Below are positions 20,197 through 29,520 of a DNA stretch of 41,421 nucleotides, piece by piece. Position numbers and translations under genes: made by a program. This stretch comes from Gallionella sp. (lineage in GTDB: Bacteria; Pseudomonadota; Gammaproteobacteria; Burkholderiales; Gallionellaceae). Below the pieces are notes generated by a model that worked only from the letters and a program-made list of their open reading frames with translations, searched no databases and was not told the origin of the DNA. The DNA lies in assembly GCA_013043965.1 (NCBI GenBank), contig JABEVF010000023.1, positions 1 to 41,421 on the forward strand, in the 5' to 3' direction. Position 1 is the first letter of the stretch. Each line of letters opens with the position of its first letter.

Positions 20197-20976
20197 ATGA
20201 AAACTCCCGTATTGTTTGTTTCACATGGTGCGCCGACGCTGCCACTGGAACCGGGCGAAACGGGTGCGGCTTGGCGCAAGCTGGGCGCGCGACTCGAGCG
20301 GCCCAAAGCGATTCTGGTGATCTCCGCCCATTGGGCGACCCGCATCCCCACGATAAGCACGGCGCAAAATCCCACGACCATCCACGACTTCATCGGTTTT
20401 CCTGCCGAGCTTTATCAACTGCGTTATCCCGCACCCGGTGCGCCCGACATGGCGTGCGCCGCAGCACTGGCTTTGGAACTCGCGGGCATCCCGGTGCAAT
20501 TGGATGAGACACGCGGGCTGGATCATGGGGCTTGGGTCCCGCTGAGTTTTCTGTTTCCCGATGCGGACCTTCCCGTGACACAACTGTCATTGCAGCCCGA
20601 ACGCAATCCGGCCTGGCATGTCGCATTGGGCAAGGCGTTGCGACCGTTGCGTGAGCAGGGCGTGATGATTATAGCCAGCGGTTCGATTACGCATAATCTG
20701 CGCGCTTTGTTCGCCCATCCGCAAGGGACACCCGTGCCACCGTGGGTGTCCGAGTTCTGTGCCTGGATGGCCGACACGATCGCGGCGGGCGATCTTGAAG
20801 CTCTCGTGGAATATCGCGCGCGCGCCCCCCATGCCGTGCAGAACCATCCCACCGACGAACACTTGCTGCCTCTATTTGTGGCACTCGGAGCCGCCGATAA
20901 GATCGAAACTGCGATACACCTGAATCACGTGATGACCTATGGCATCCTCGCGATGGATGCTTGGCTGTTCGATTGA
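20197..20976 (+). CDS. ygiD: Class III extradiol ring-cleavage dioxygenase, YgiD (4,5-DOPA dioxygenase) type
   Basis: 259 aa LigB-like protein. Conserved positions are visible: His in LFVSHGAPTLPLE, His in ISAHWATR, the motif GLDHGAWVPLSFLFPDAD and GSITHNLR near the active site, as in zinc-dependent YgiD/DOPA dioxygenase proteins. The physiological substrate is unknown in most bacteria. The ATG at 20197 starts directly at the conserved KTPVLFVSHG strand. An upstream ATG at 20119 would add 26 unconserved residues and overlap the divergent small ORF. Confidence 0.88.
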   Translation: MKTPVLFVSHGAPTLPLEPGETGAAWRKLGARLERPKAILVISAHWATRIPTISTAQNPTTIHDFIGFPAELYQLRYPAPGAPDMACAAALALELAGIPVQLDETRGLDHGAWVPLSFLFPDADLPVTQLSLQPERNPAWHVALGKALRPLREQGVMIIASGSITHNLRALFAHPQGTPVPPWVSEFCAWMADTIAAGDLEALVEYRARAPHAVQNHPTDEHLLPLFVALGAADKIETAIHLNHVMTYGILAMDAWLFD

Positions 20977-21073
20977 GCGGCGCAAATTTGGCGAGTCCGG
21001 GGTGATCGTGCAACACCTGCCATGTTTACTTGTAGAATGGCGCACTTGAAGATCGTAAAAGGTAGACCTTGAT

Positions 21074-23548
21074 ATGAGTGCGCCAAAAAATCCTGCTGCA
21101 ACGCTTTTCGTTCGCTCCGATCAGCTTTCATTCGAGCAATTGGTGTCCAATCACATGATGTACACCGAGGGTAAATTCACCAAGATGGCCACCGGGCGTG
21201 ATTGGTATAACGCTTCAGCCCATGCCGTGCGCGATTATCTGATCGAGAAGTCGTCCCAGACTATCGACAACAATTACGAGCAAGACCCCAAGCGGGTCTA
21301 TTATTTGTCACTGGAGTTTTTGATCGGGCGCACCCTGTCTAACGCCGCGCTCAATTTGGGGGTGCAAACCGAATTGCGCGAGGGATTGATGGCACTCGGC
21401 CAGAGCTTGGAAAGTATCGAGGAGATGGAGACCGATGCCGCCCTGGGTAATGGAGGTTTGGGCAGGCTGGCCGCTTGTTTCCTGGATTCCATGGCGACGC
21501 TGAATGTGCCGGGTATGGGCTATGGCATACGTTACGAATACGGCATGTTCAATCAGCGCATCGAGAATGGCCAGCAAGTCGAACACCCGGACAATTGGTT
21601 GCGCTACGGCAATCCGTGGGAGTTCCAACGCCCCGAGCGTTTGTATCCGGTCAGGTTCATGGGGCATGTGGTGGATTTTTCGACGGGCCCTGGCAGCGTC
21701 GGACACCACTGGGTGGATGGCGAAACGGTGATGGCGATGGCCTACGACGTGCCTATCCCGGGTTATGCCACCGAGACTGTCAACAATCTGCGTCTTTGGG
21801 CCGCCAAAGCTCCGCGCGAGTTCGATCTGGATTCGTTTAACGCGGGCGACTATATCGGCGCGGTGCAAGAAAAAGAAGTCGTTGAAAGTCTGTCCAAGGT
21901 GCTCTATCCGAACGACAGTTCGGCGATGGGTAAAGAGCTGCGCCTCAGACAGGAATATTTTTTCGTTTCCGCGTCCATCCAGGATATTTTGCATCGTTTC
22001 TTGTCCCGCCATAGCGACTTATCGCTGTTGCCGGAAAAGGTCGCGATCCAACTGAATGACACCCATCCGGCCATCGCCGTCGCCGAGATGATGTATCAGT
22101 TGGCCGATATTTATCATGTGAAATGGGACAAGGCTTGGCATATGGTGACCAGGATATTTTCCTATACCAACCACACCCTGATGCCGGAAGCACTGGAGAC
22201 CTGGTCGGTGGAAAAATTTGAGCGCGTGCTGCCGCGTCATCTGCAAATCATCTACCAGATCAACCACGATTTTCTGGAGCAGGTGAACCATCAATTCCCG
22301 GGGGATACCGATTTACTCAGACGTGTTTCCATCATTGACGAAAATAATGGGCGACGTGTGCGCATGGCGTATTTGGCCATCGTCGGCAGTCATACCGTGA
22401 ACGGCGTAGCCGCGATACACAGCGACTTGTTGAAAACGACTTTGTTCGCCGATTTTCACCGTATCTATCCGAAAAAGTTTATCAATGTGACGAATGGCAT
22501 CACCCCGCGTCGTTGGCTCAATCAGGCCAATCCGCAATTAACCGAGCTGATCACCTCGCGTATCGGCAATGGCTTCGTACAGGATCTGGCGCAGCTCCAG
22601 AGACTGGTTCCATACGCCGAGGATGCCGGGTTCCGCAAGCAATTCCGCGCGGTCAAACAAGCCAACAAAGTTCACCTCGCGAAAGTCATCGAAAAGAAAT
22701 TAGGGATCATCGTCGATCCTGATTCGCTGTTCGATGTGCAGATCAAACGTATCCACGAGTACAAGCGTCAATTGCTCAATGTGCTGCATGTCATCACGCT
22801 GTACAACCGCATTCGTTCGGGTCAAACACAGGGTGTCACACCGCGAACAGTGATCTTTGCGGGTAAAGCCGCGCCGGGCTACAAGACCGCGAAATTGATC
22901 ATCCGTCTGATCAACGATATGGCCAGCATCATCAATAACGACCCGGCTGTGGGCGGTTTGTTGAAAGTGGTGTTCTACCCGAACTACGATGTCTCGTCGG
23001 CGGAGAAAATCTTCCCGGCCAGCGATCTTTCCGAACAAATCTCGACTGCGGGAACCGAAGCCTCCGGCACGGGCAACATGAAAATGGCACTGAACGGCGC
23101 GCTCACCATAGGCACGCTGGACGGGGCAAATATCGAGATCGGCGAAGAGGTCGGCGCGGATAATATTTTCATCTTTGGTATGACCACAGCGGAAGTTGCC
23201 GGCCTGCGCGCACGCGGCTACAACCCCAGTGTGCATTACGACAACAATGCCGAGTTGCGCTTAGTTCTGGAAATGATAAATCATGGTTTTTTCTCGGTGG
23301 AAGAGCCGGATCGCTACCGCGCGCTTTACGACAACCTGACCCAGTACGGCGACCACTATATGTTGCTAGCCGATTACGCGAGCTACGTGGCCACTCAGGA
23401 ACAGGTCAGCGCGCTGTATCTCGACCAGGAAGAGTGGACACGCCGCGCCATCCTGAACGTGGCCCGCATGGGCAAGTTCTCCAGCGATCGCACCATCCGG
23501 GAATATGCCGACAAGGTGTGGAAGGTCAGGCACAGCCAATCTCAATGA
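21074..23548 (+). CDS. glgP: Glycogen phosphorylase GlgP
   Basis: Releases glucose 1-phosphate from non-reducing ends of glycogen. It is 824 aa, the typical length of a GT35 enzyme. The substrate-site motif NGGLGRLAACFLDSMAT is in the N-terminal half, and PLP-binding K670 lies in EASGTGNMKMALNGALTIGTLDGANIE. The AKTG-like phosphate/glucose loops appear intact. The SD region AAGG forms part of a short hairpin (AAGG-TAGA-CCTT) just before the ATG, which may tune translation. First gene of glgP-glk-glgA. Confidence 0.96.
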   Translation: MSAPKNPAATLFVRSDQLSFEQLVSNHMMYTEGKFTKMATGRDWYNASAHAVRDYLIEKSSQTIDNNYEQDPKRVYYLSLEFLIGRTLSNAALNLGVQTELREGLMALGQSLESIEEMETDAALGNGGLGRLAACFLDSMATLNVPGMGYGIRYEYGMFNQRIENGQQVEHPDNWLRYGNPWEFQRPERLYPVRFMGHVVDFSTGPGSVGHHWVDGETVMAMAYDVPIPGYATETVNNLRLWAAKAPREFDLDSFNAGDYIGAVQEKEVVESLSKVLYPNDSSAMGKELRLRQEYFFVSASIQDILHRFLSRHSDLSLLPEKVAIQLNDTHPAIAVAEMMYQLADIYHVKWDKAWHMVTRIFSYTNHTLMPEALETWSVEKFERVLPRHLQIIYQINHDFLEQVNHQFPGDTDLLRRVSIIDENNGRRVRMAYLAIVGSHTVNGVAAIHSDLLKTTLFADFHRIYPKKFINVTNGITPRRWLNQANPQLTELITSRIGNGFVQDLAQLQRLVPYAEDAGFRKQFRAVKQANKVHLAKVIEKKLGIIVDPDSLFDVQIKRIHEYKRQLLNVLHVITLYNRIRSGQTQGVTPRTVIFAGKAAPGYKTAKLIIRLINDMASIINNDPAVGGLLKVVFYPNYDVSSAEKIFPASDLSEQISTAGTEASGTGNMKMALNGALTIGTLDGANIEIGEEVGADNIFIFGMTTAEVAGLRARGYNPSVHYDNNAELRLVLEMINHGFFSVEEPDRYRALYDNLTQYGDHYMLLADYASYVATQEQVSALYLDQEEWTRRAILNVARMGKFSSDRTIREYADKVWKVRHSQSQ

Positions 23549-23567
23549 CGGATCAGTCGAGCTGAGT

Positions 23568-24548
23568 ATGAATCCGATACTGGTCGGTGATATCGGTGGC
23601 ACCAAAACCCGGATCGCGCTGGTCGAGGTTGTCGGTACACAAGTCGATATCCGCCATGAAGTCAGTTATCCGAGCCGGAATTACGCGCTGCTCGAGATCT
23701 TACTGGCCGAGTTCTTATCGGGCGCGCATGTCCCTGTTCATGCCGCTTTCGGCATCGCCGGGCCGGTGCAAGGCAGGGTGGTGAGAACCACCAACCTGCC
23801 TTGGCGTATCGATGCGGATGCGTTGCAACAGCGGTTCGGCTTCCTCTCTTGCTCCCTGCTCAACGATCTCGAAGCGACCGCCTACGGCTTGCCCGCATTG
23901 GGAGAGACTGACTTGCTGACGCTACAAACGGGAACAGCTCAGGCCTGCGGCAATACTGCCGTGATCGCGGCAGGCACCGGTTTGGGTGAGGCGGGCCTGT
24001 ATTGGGATGGGCAACAGCATTTGCCCTTCGCCACCGAAGGCGGCCACACCAGTTTCAGCCCCGGCAATGAGCTGGAGATCGCTTTTCTGCGCCATCTCCA
24101 GCAACGGCACCAACATGTCAGTTGGGAACGGGTGGTATCGGGGATGGGTTTGGTGAGTCTGCATGAATTCCTATGTATGCACCGGAAAATCCCTGTATCC
24201 GATGAGCTTGCAGAAGAAATACACGGCGGCGATGCAGCGGCGGTGATCGCGAATGCCGCGCTCACCCAGCGTGATGAAATTTGCGTCGAAACGATGAACT
24301 GCTTCGTGCGGCTATACGGCGCGGAAGCGGGCAATGTCGCACTCAAGATGATGAGTCGCGGCGGAATTTATGTGGGTGGCGGGATCGCGCCCAAGATATT
24401 GCCGCTGTTGCACACTGCGGATTTTCTTGAGGCATTCTGGAATAAGGGCCGGATGCGCCCCCTTTTGGAAGCCATGCCGGTCAAAGTGATCCTGAATGAC
24501 AGAGCCGCGTTATACGGTCCGGCATTATGTGTCGCAAGATTGCGATGA
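23568..24548 (+). CDS. glk: Glucokinase Glk
   Basis: Phosphorylates glucose with ATP. It is 326 aa of the bacterial hexokinase family (ROK-unrelated Glk type). ATP-binding DIGGTKTRIAL is at residues 8-18, LLNDLEATAYG contains the catalytic Asp, AAGTGLGEAGL is the phosphate loop, and EGGHTSFSP binds sugar. ATG at 23568 lies 19 bp after the glgP stop. A longer reading from 23505 overlaps glgP and adds unconserved residues. In this operon it salvages free glucose left by debranching and MalQ reactions. Confidence 0.93.
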   Translation: MNPILVGDIGGTKTRIALVEVVGTQVDIRHEVSYPSRNYALLEILLAEFLSGAHVPVHAAFGIAGPVQGRVVRTTNLPWRIDADALQQRFGFLSCSLLNDLEATAYGLPALGETDLLTLQTGTAQACGNTAVIAAGTGLGEAGLYWDGQQHLPFATEGGHTSFSPGNELEIAFLRHLQQRHQHVSWERVVSGMGLVSLHEFLCMHRKIPVSDELAEEIHGGDAAAVIANAALTQRDEICVETMNCFVRLYGAEAGNVALKMMSRGGIYVGGGIAPKILPLLHTADFLEAFWNKGRMRPLLEAMPVKVILNDRAALYGPALCVARLR

Positions 24549-24621
24549 CGCGCAACTTATGATGAACTTAATGGTCTTTGGTGCTAGCCATACTAAAGAC
24601 GGGAGTGATGGTTTGGTAAAG

Positions 24622-26067
24622 ATGAGAGTTTTGTTTGCAGCTTCGGAAGTCGCGCCTTTGATCAAGACCGGCGGCCTGGCTGATGTCGGCGCGGCATTGC
24701 CTGCCGCACTACGTGCCATCGGTGTGGATGTGCGCGTGCTGCTGCCGGGCTACACCGTGGTGATGGCGCAATGTCAGTCGTATGACGTGGTGACCACTTT
24801 TTCTACACTGGTGGGTTTTCCGCCCGCGCGTCTGTTGTCCGGCAAGATGGCTAATGGTGTACCGCTGTTCGTGCTGGATTGCCCGGCCCTGTACCAGCGC
24901 GACGGGGGACCTTATCAGGACGCACATGGCAACGACTGGCCGGACAACGCTAAACGTTTCGGTTTGCTATCCAAAGTCGCGGCTCTGCTGGGCGGCAGGG
25001 CATCACCGTTGGCCTGGCATCCCAATCTGGTGCACTGCAACGACTGGCAAACCGGTTTGACTCCCGCTTATCTGCATTTCCAACAGGGCGCGGTGCCCAG
25101 CATCATGACCCTGCACAATCTCGCCTTCCAGGGTAATTTCCCTGCGGAAACGGTCCAGACCCTGGGGTTGCCTGCATCCAGCCTCAACATGGAAGGCTTG
25201 GAGTTTCACGGGTTTATGTCCTTCCTCAAGGCCGGGATGTTCTATGCCGATCACATCACCACTGTCAGCCCGAATTATGCGAAAGAGATCCAGCAAGACG
25301 AGTTGGGCTTCGGCATGCAGGGCTTGCTGGCGGATCGCAATCATGAACTCACCGGCATACTCAACGGCATCGATGTCGACGAATGGAATGCGGCAAGTGA
25401 CCCGTATCTCGTCAAGCACTACAACAGTAATGATTTGAGTGGCAAGGCAACCAACAAGCAGGCTGTGCAAAAACGTTTGGGCTTGAACCCGGACCCGGAT
25501 GTACCGCTGCTAGGCGTGGTCAGCCGGTTCACCCACCAAAAAGGCCTGGATCTGTTGCTGGAGATCGCGCCGCGTCTGATGGATCTGCCGGTGCAATTGG
25601 CGATGTTGGGTAGCGGTGATGCCGCGATGCAACAAGCCGCGCGCGACTTATCGGAGCGTTACCCGGGCAAGATCGCCGTGATGATAGGTTTCAGCGAAGC
25701 CCTCTCGCATCAGATCGAAGCCGGGGCGGATATGTTCATCATGCCGTCGCGTTTTGAACCCTGCGGTCTGAACCAGATGTATAGCCAACGCTACGGTACG
25801 CCGCCTATCGTCCATGCCACCGGGGGACTGAGCGATTCGGTGGTGGACTGCACCCCACAGACGCTGGTCGACGGCAGTGCCAGCGGCTTCGTGTTCAGCG
25901 GCATGACGGCAAACAATTTGTCTAACACTATACAGAGGGCGATCAGGCTCTACCGCGAGCGAAAAGATTGGCAAGCCCTGTGCAAAAATTGCATGGCTAA
26001 AGATTTCAGCTGGGAAACCAGTGCCAAGGCTTATCTCGATGTGTATCGCAAGGTATTAGGGCGATAG
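24622..26067 (+). CDS. glgA: Glycogen synthase GlgA
   Basis: Transfers glucose from ADP-glucose to the growing alpha-1,4 chain. It is 481 aa, GT5 family. The N-terminal ADP-glucose motif KTGGLADV is at residues 15-22, HCNDWQTGL follows, and the C-terminal catalytic region has SRFEPCGLNQMYSQRYGTPPIVHATGGL. The start ATG at 24622 opens directly with the conserved MRVLFAASEVAPLIKTGGL. The open frame extends upstream to 24496 inside glk, but those residues are not expected in GlgA. Confidence 0.95.
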   Translation: MRVLFAASEVAPLIKTGGLADVGAALPAALRAIGVDVRVLLPGYTVVMAQCQSYDVVTTFSTLVGFPPARLLSGKMANGVPLFVLDCPALYQRDGGPYQDAHGNDWPDNAKRFGLLSKVAALLGGRASPLAWHPNLVHCNDWQTGLTPAYLHFQQGAVPSIMTLHNLAFQGNFPAETVQTLGLPASSLNMEGLEFHGFMSFLKAGMFYADHITTVSPNYAKEIQQDELGFGMQGLLADRNHELTGILNGIDVDEWNAASDPYLVKHYNSNDLSGKATNKQAVQKRLGLNPDPDVPLLGVVSRFTHQKGLDLLLEIAPRLMDLPVQLAMLGSGDAAMQQAARDLSERYPGKIAVMIGFSEALSHQIEAGADMFIMPSRFEPCGLNQMYSQRYGTPPIVHATGGLSDSVVDCTPQTLVDGSASGFVFSGMTANNLSNTIQRAIRLYRERKDWQALCKNCMAKDFSWETSAKAYLDVYRKVLGR

Positions 26068-26074
26068 GTGCAGC

Positions 26075-27010
26075 ATGGCTTTCCACGATAGTCGCTCGGA
26101 ATACGAAAGCCGAATGCATCGGGTACTCGGATACATTGACCAGCATCTTGATCAGTCGCTCGACCTCAACACGTTGGCTGAAGTCGCGCACTTTTCCCCG
26201 TTCCACTTTCATCGACTCTTTTCCGCATGGATGGGCGAAACATTTGGCGATTATCTGCGCCGTCGGCGCGTCGAGGTTGCAGCCATGCGGCTTGCGGCCC
26301 AGCCGCGCACGAGGATTCTGAACACTGCGTTGTCGGTGGGTTTTGGTTCTGCCGAAGCATTTACACGCGCGTTCAAAAACCGGTTTGGTTGTTCGCCTTC
26401 GACTTGGCGCGAACAGCAGTACTCCCTACGCAATGCAAATAGCAATTCTGGTCAGGTGAATAGCAAGCGCAGTCAGGCATTAAAAGCGCCTTTCGCGGAA
26501 CATGAAATCTCCCAAAACCCAAACAAGGAGAACATCATGAAAGTATCACTCATTGACCGCCAGCCTGCGACTATTACCTATCTTCGCCACCTCGGCCCCT
26601 ATGGCGAACCCATCGCAAGGTTCTGGCAGGAAACTTATGTGCCGTGGGCTGTCATGAACAAGCTTGGCGCAGATCACGCACGCTATGGCATCAGCCATGA
26701 CGACCCGAGCATCACCGCTCCCGAGCAATGCAGATATGACGCTTGTGCCGAAGTGTCGCCTGATTTCATGGCAACTGGTGGTGCGCTCAAGACAATCATT
26801 CCAGATGGCAAATATGCGGTACTAAAATTCAAAGGCACAGTCGAACAGGTGGGAGAGGCTTGGGCGGCGTTACTTCGGGACTGGTTGCCTTCCAGCAATT
26901 TACAACTTGATGCCCGTCCATGTTTTGAGTATTACCCAAAGGGCGCGGCCTTTGATTGCGAGACGGGGAAGTTTGAATGCGAGATATGCATTCCTGTAGT
27001 GCCGCTTTGA
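26075..27010 (+). CDS. AraC-family regulator with C-terminal GyrI-like effector domain
   Basis: 311 aa. The N-terminal 110 residues hold two helix-turn-helix motifs (LDLNTLAEVAHFSPFHFHRLFSAWMGE and ILNTALSVGFGSAEAFTRAFKNRFGCSP) of the AraC/XylS type. A linker rich in Asn, Ser and Lys follows, then a GyrI-like/SOUL-type small-molecule binding domain from about residue 155 (KVSLIDRQPATITYLRHLGPYGEP...). The architecture matches Rob/BmrR-like multidrug-responsive regulators. It starts 7 bp after glgA but probably does not act on glycogen; its targets are unknown. Confidence 0.9.
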   Translation: MAFHDSRSEYESRMHRVLGYIDQHLDQSLDLNTLAEVAHFSPFHFHRLFSAWMGETFGDYLRRRRVEVAAMRLAAQPRTRILNTALSVGFGSAEAFTRAFKNRFGCSPSTWREQQYSLRNANSNSGQVNSKRSQALKAPFAEHEISQNPNKENIMKVSLIDRQPATITYLRHLGPYGEPIARFWQETYVPWAVMNKLGADHARYGISHDDPSITAPEQCRYDACAEVSPDFMATGGALKTIIPDGKYAVLKFKGTVEQVGEAWAALLRDWLPSSNLQLDARPCFEYYPKGAAFDCETGKFECEICIPVVPL

Positions 27011-27123
27011 AAGGCTCAGCACTTAACATGGTGTGCGAGAGGAGGCCTCGAACACGAGGCGCAATCGCGGCATCCGATCCCTTAATCATCTCGCAAGGTG
27101 TAGCGTTGCGGATGTGTCGCTTC

Positions 27124-29463
27124 TCATACCAGCCCAAAGCGGCGGAAGATGCGTATCTTCAGGAAATCCATCATCACCAGATAAGCCAGTGCCACCAGTA
27201 ACAAGCCGACTATCAATACCGGACTGATCGCGGTCATCAGAATACCCCGGCTGGCCATCACCCCGACCACCGCGATGTCCAGAATGGTCGCGATCATCAG
27301 CCAGTTGCTGGGGCGCGATTGCCAAAAATGCCGCCGCTCCCGCACCAGATAAACATTGCCCAGCCCGGTAAATACCAGCATGACAAAAATCAGCGTCTGT
27401 AACTGCGCCAGCGGCAGGTTCAGCAAGTCGCGCCCGGCGAAGAACACGGAAAAGGACAGCACCAGGATGAGCGCGGCCAAGGGTGCGGCGGTCAGCATCA
27501 GGGTAGGGATGTTCCAGCGTTCCGGCTTGCGGGAGAACTGCACGCGGTCGGTGGCGATGGACATGGTGACGAAATCGTTGGTGAACAGCAGCAGCACAAT
27601 GAGCAGCGGCGTGATCACGAACACGCCGGTCAACATCACACCCACGCTCATGAAGACCGCGATCTCCAGCGTTTTGATGATTTTGTTGAGAGTATAGGTG
27701 AGCATGCGCTGGTAAATGCGCCGGCTGGTTTCCACCGCCGCCACCACGTCGGTCAGCCCGGGATTGGTCAGCACCAGGCTGGCGGCGGCCTTGGCTACAT
27801 CGGTGGCATTGGACACCGCGATACCCACTTCGGCCTGCTTCAGTGCCGGCGCATCGTTGACCCCGTCGCCGGTCATGCCCGTCACGTGACCGGCGCGTTG
27901 CAAAGCCTCGACGAGGTGGAATTTATCTTCGGGAAACACCCGGGCGAACACGTCGCATTCGGTGATGGCGAGCGCGGTATTTTCCGTGATCATGCGGGCT
28001 GGGCAGGCGCGCGCGCCTATGCCCACGGCCTTGGCCACCGTCCGCGCCGTGGCCTGGCCATCACCGGTCACCATCACCACCCGCACCCCAAGCTGGCCAA
28101 GGCTCTCGATCAGGGCGGCGGAGTCCTTGCGCGGCGGGTCTTGCAGGGCGACGAGGCCGACGAATTGCAGCATGGTTTCATCGCCCAAGGCCACCCCCAG
28201 CACGCGATACCCGTCTGCCGCGAGGGCCTCGACTTCGGCTGCGACATCTGGTGCACCCGCCAAAACCGCGACTTCGACCGCCGCACCCTTGACGGCCCGG
28301 CGGGTGACACCGTTTTCCTCGAACAGGATTTCGGATCGCCGCGTCTGCGGATCGAAGGGGATGAAGCTGATACGGCGTGGCAGACGCTCCAGCAACCCGC
28401 GCGTTTGGGCGGCGGACAGGACGGCGAGATCGATCGGGTCTTGCGTCGCTTCGTCGCAGGCCAGTGCCGCCCAGCGCAACAGATCGTTCTCGACTATACC
28501 GTCGTTTGGTTTAAGTGCCGCCAAGGTCAGATGGTTCTCGGTGATGGTGCCGGTCTTGTCGCTCGCGAGCACGTCCATGCCGGCCGCCTCCTCGATGGCG
28601 GACAAGCGCGTCACCAGCACACCCCGATTGGCCAGTTCCAATGCGCCCAAGGCCGTGGCCAGCGTAAAGGTGGCGGGCAGGGCCACGGGAACCGAAGCGA
28701 CCAGCAGGATCAGGGCGAAGGGAATCACCTCGGTCAACGGCATACCCGTCGCCACGGCATATACCAGCAGGGCCACGACCAGCGCGATGTCCAGTATCAC
28801 CAGATATTTGACGATGCCGAAGATCATCGTTCCCAGATGACTGACGGTCTTCGCGCCGCGCACCAGTTCTGCGGTCTTGCCGAAACGGGTACGCGCCCCA
28901 GTCTCGGTCACTTCGCCGGTGGCCTCGCCACGCGTGACGATCGAGCCGGAATAAACATCGGCTCCCGCAGCTGCGTCGACTGGCATGGATTCTCCGGTGA
29001 GGCTGGACTGGTCGAGCTGCACCTGTCCTTCCACCAGGTGGAGATCGGCGGGGACGACATCCCCCATGCGCAGATGCACCGCGTCGCCCAGAACCAGTTC
29101 GCGTGCGGGCACGAGCTGCCAGCGTTCGTCCCGCAGCACACGCGATTGGATGTTGAGACGCTGCCGCAGCAGGGCCAAGGCTTTGTTGGCACGACCTTCT
29201 TGAAGGAAACTCAGCACGGCGTTGACCAGCAGTAGAACGGCGATCACAGCGGCCTCGTCAGGCTTGCCTAAAACGAGTTGCAGGATGACCGTCACCTCCA
29301 GCATCCATGGCACCGGCGACCAGAACTTGCGCAGCAAGACCGCCGCCGGATGGGATGTTTCCTCCGCTACCTCGTTGGCTCCATGTTGCTTCAGCCGTAG
29401 TGCAGCCTCGGCGGCACTCAAACCCAGGGGCGTACCGCTGTGGATGGTGGCATTGTTGGTCAT
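27124..29463 (-). CDS. Plasma-membrane proton-efflux P-type ATPase (type IIIA)
   Basis: 779 aa inner-membrane pump. Actuator TGES is at residues 156-159, transport-helix motif SVPVALPATFTLA at 257-269, phosphorylation site DKTGTIT with D302 (Ile in place of the more common Leu), and hinge TGDGVNDAPALKQA. SVPVALPA and the lack of N-terminal metal-binding repeats place it with PMA1-like H+ ATPases rather than Ca2+, K+ or heavy-metal pumps. A likely role is proton extrusion under acid or energy stress. It is transcribed toward the AraC gene, with a GC-rich hairpin between them lacking a T-run. Confidence 0.88.
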   Translation of the reverse strand: MTNNATIHSGTPLGLSAAEAALRLKQHGANEVAEETSHPAAVLLRKFWSPVPWMLEVTVILQLVLGKPDEAAVIAVLLLVNAVLSFLQEGRANKALALLRQRLNIQSRVLRDERWQLVPARELVLGDAVHLRMGDVVPADLHLVEGQVQLDQSSLTGESMPVDAAAGADVYSGSIVTRGEATGEVTETGARTRFGKTAELVRGAKTVSHLGTMIFGIVKYLVILDIALVVALLVYAVATGMPLTEVIPFALILLVASVPVALPATFTLATALGALELANRGVLVTRLSAIEEAAGMDVLASDKTGTITENHLTLAALKPNDGIVENDLLRWAALACDEATQDPIDLAVLSAAQTRGLLERLPRRISFIPFDPQTRRSEILFEENGVTRRAVKGAAVEVAVLAGAPDVAAEVEALAADGYRVLGVALGDETMLQFVGLVALQDPPRKDSAALIESLGQLGVRVVMVTGDGQATARTVAKAVGIGARACPARMITENTALAITECDVFARVFPEDKFHLVEALQRAGHVTGMTGDGVNDAPALKQAEVGIAVSNATDVAKAAASLVLTNPGLTDVVAAVETSRRIYQRMLTYTLNKIIKTLEIAVFMSVGVMLTGVFVITPLLIVLLLFTNDFVTMSIATDRVQFSRKPERWNIPTLMLTAAPLAALILVLSFSVFFAGRDLLNLPLAQLQTLIFVMLVFTGLGNVYLVRERRHFWQSRPSNWLMIATILDIAVVGVMASRGILMTAISPVLIVGLLLVALAYLVMMDFLKIRIFRRFGLV

Positions 29464-29520
29464 GCGTGCCCCCTCGTAATGGCTAATGAGCTTGCCCGGG
29501 ACTCAACCAACATATCCGGG

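Noticed and set aside
27030-27075. tRNA-like or terminator-like GC-rich hairpin (GCCTCG-AACA-CGAGGC)
   Set aside because: No cloverleaf can be built around it, and neither side carries a T-run, so it is neither a tRNA nor a convincing terminator.
27886-29235. 449-codon open frame on the plus strand
   Set aside because: It lies entirely opposite the P-type ATPase gene and encodes a His/Gln/Gly-rich product with no recognisable motif, typical of an antisense shadow in GC-rich DNA.
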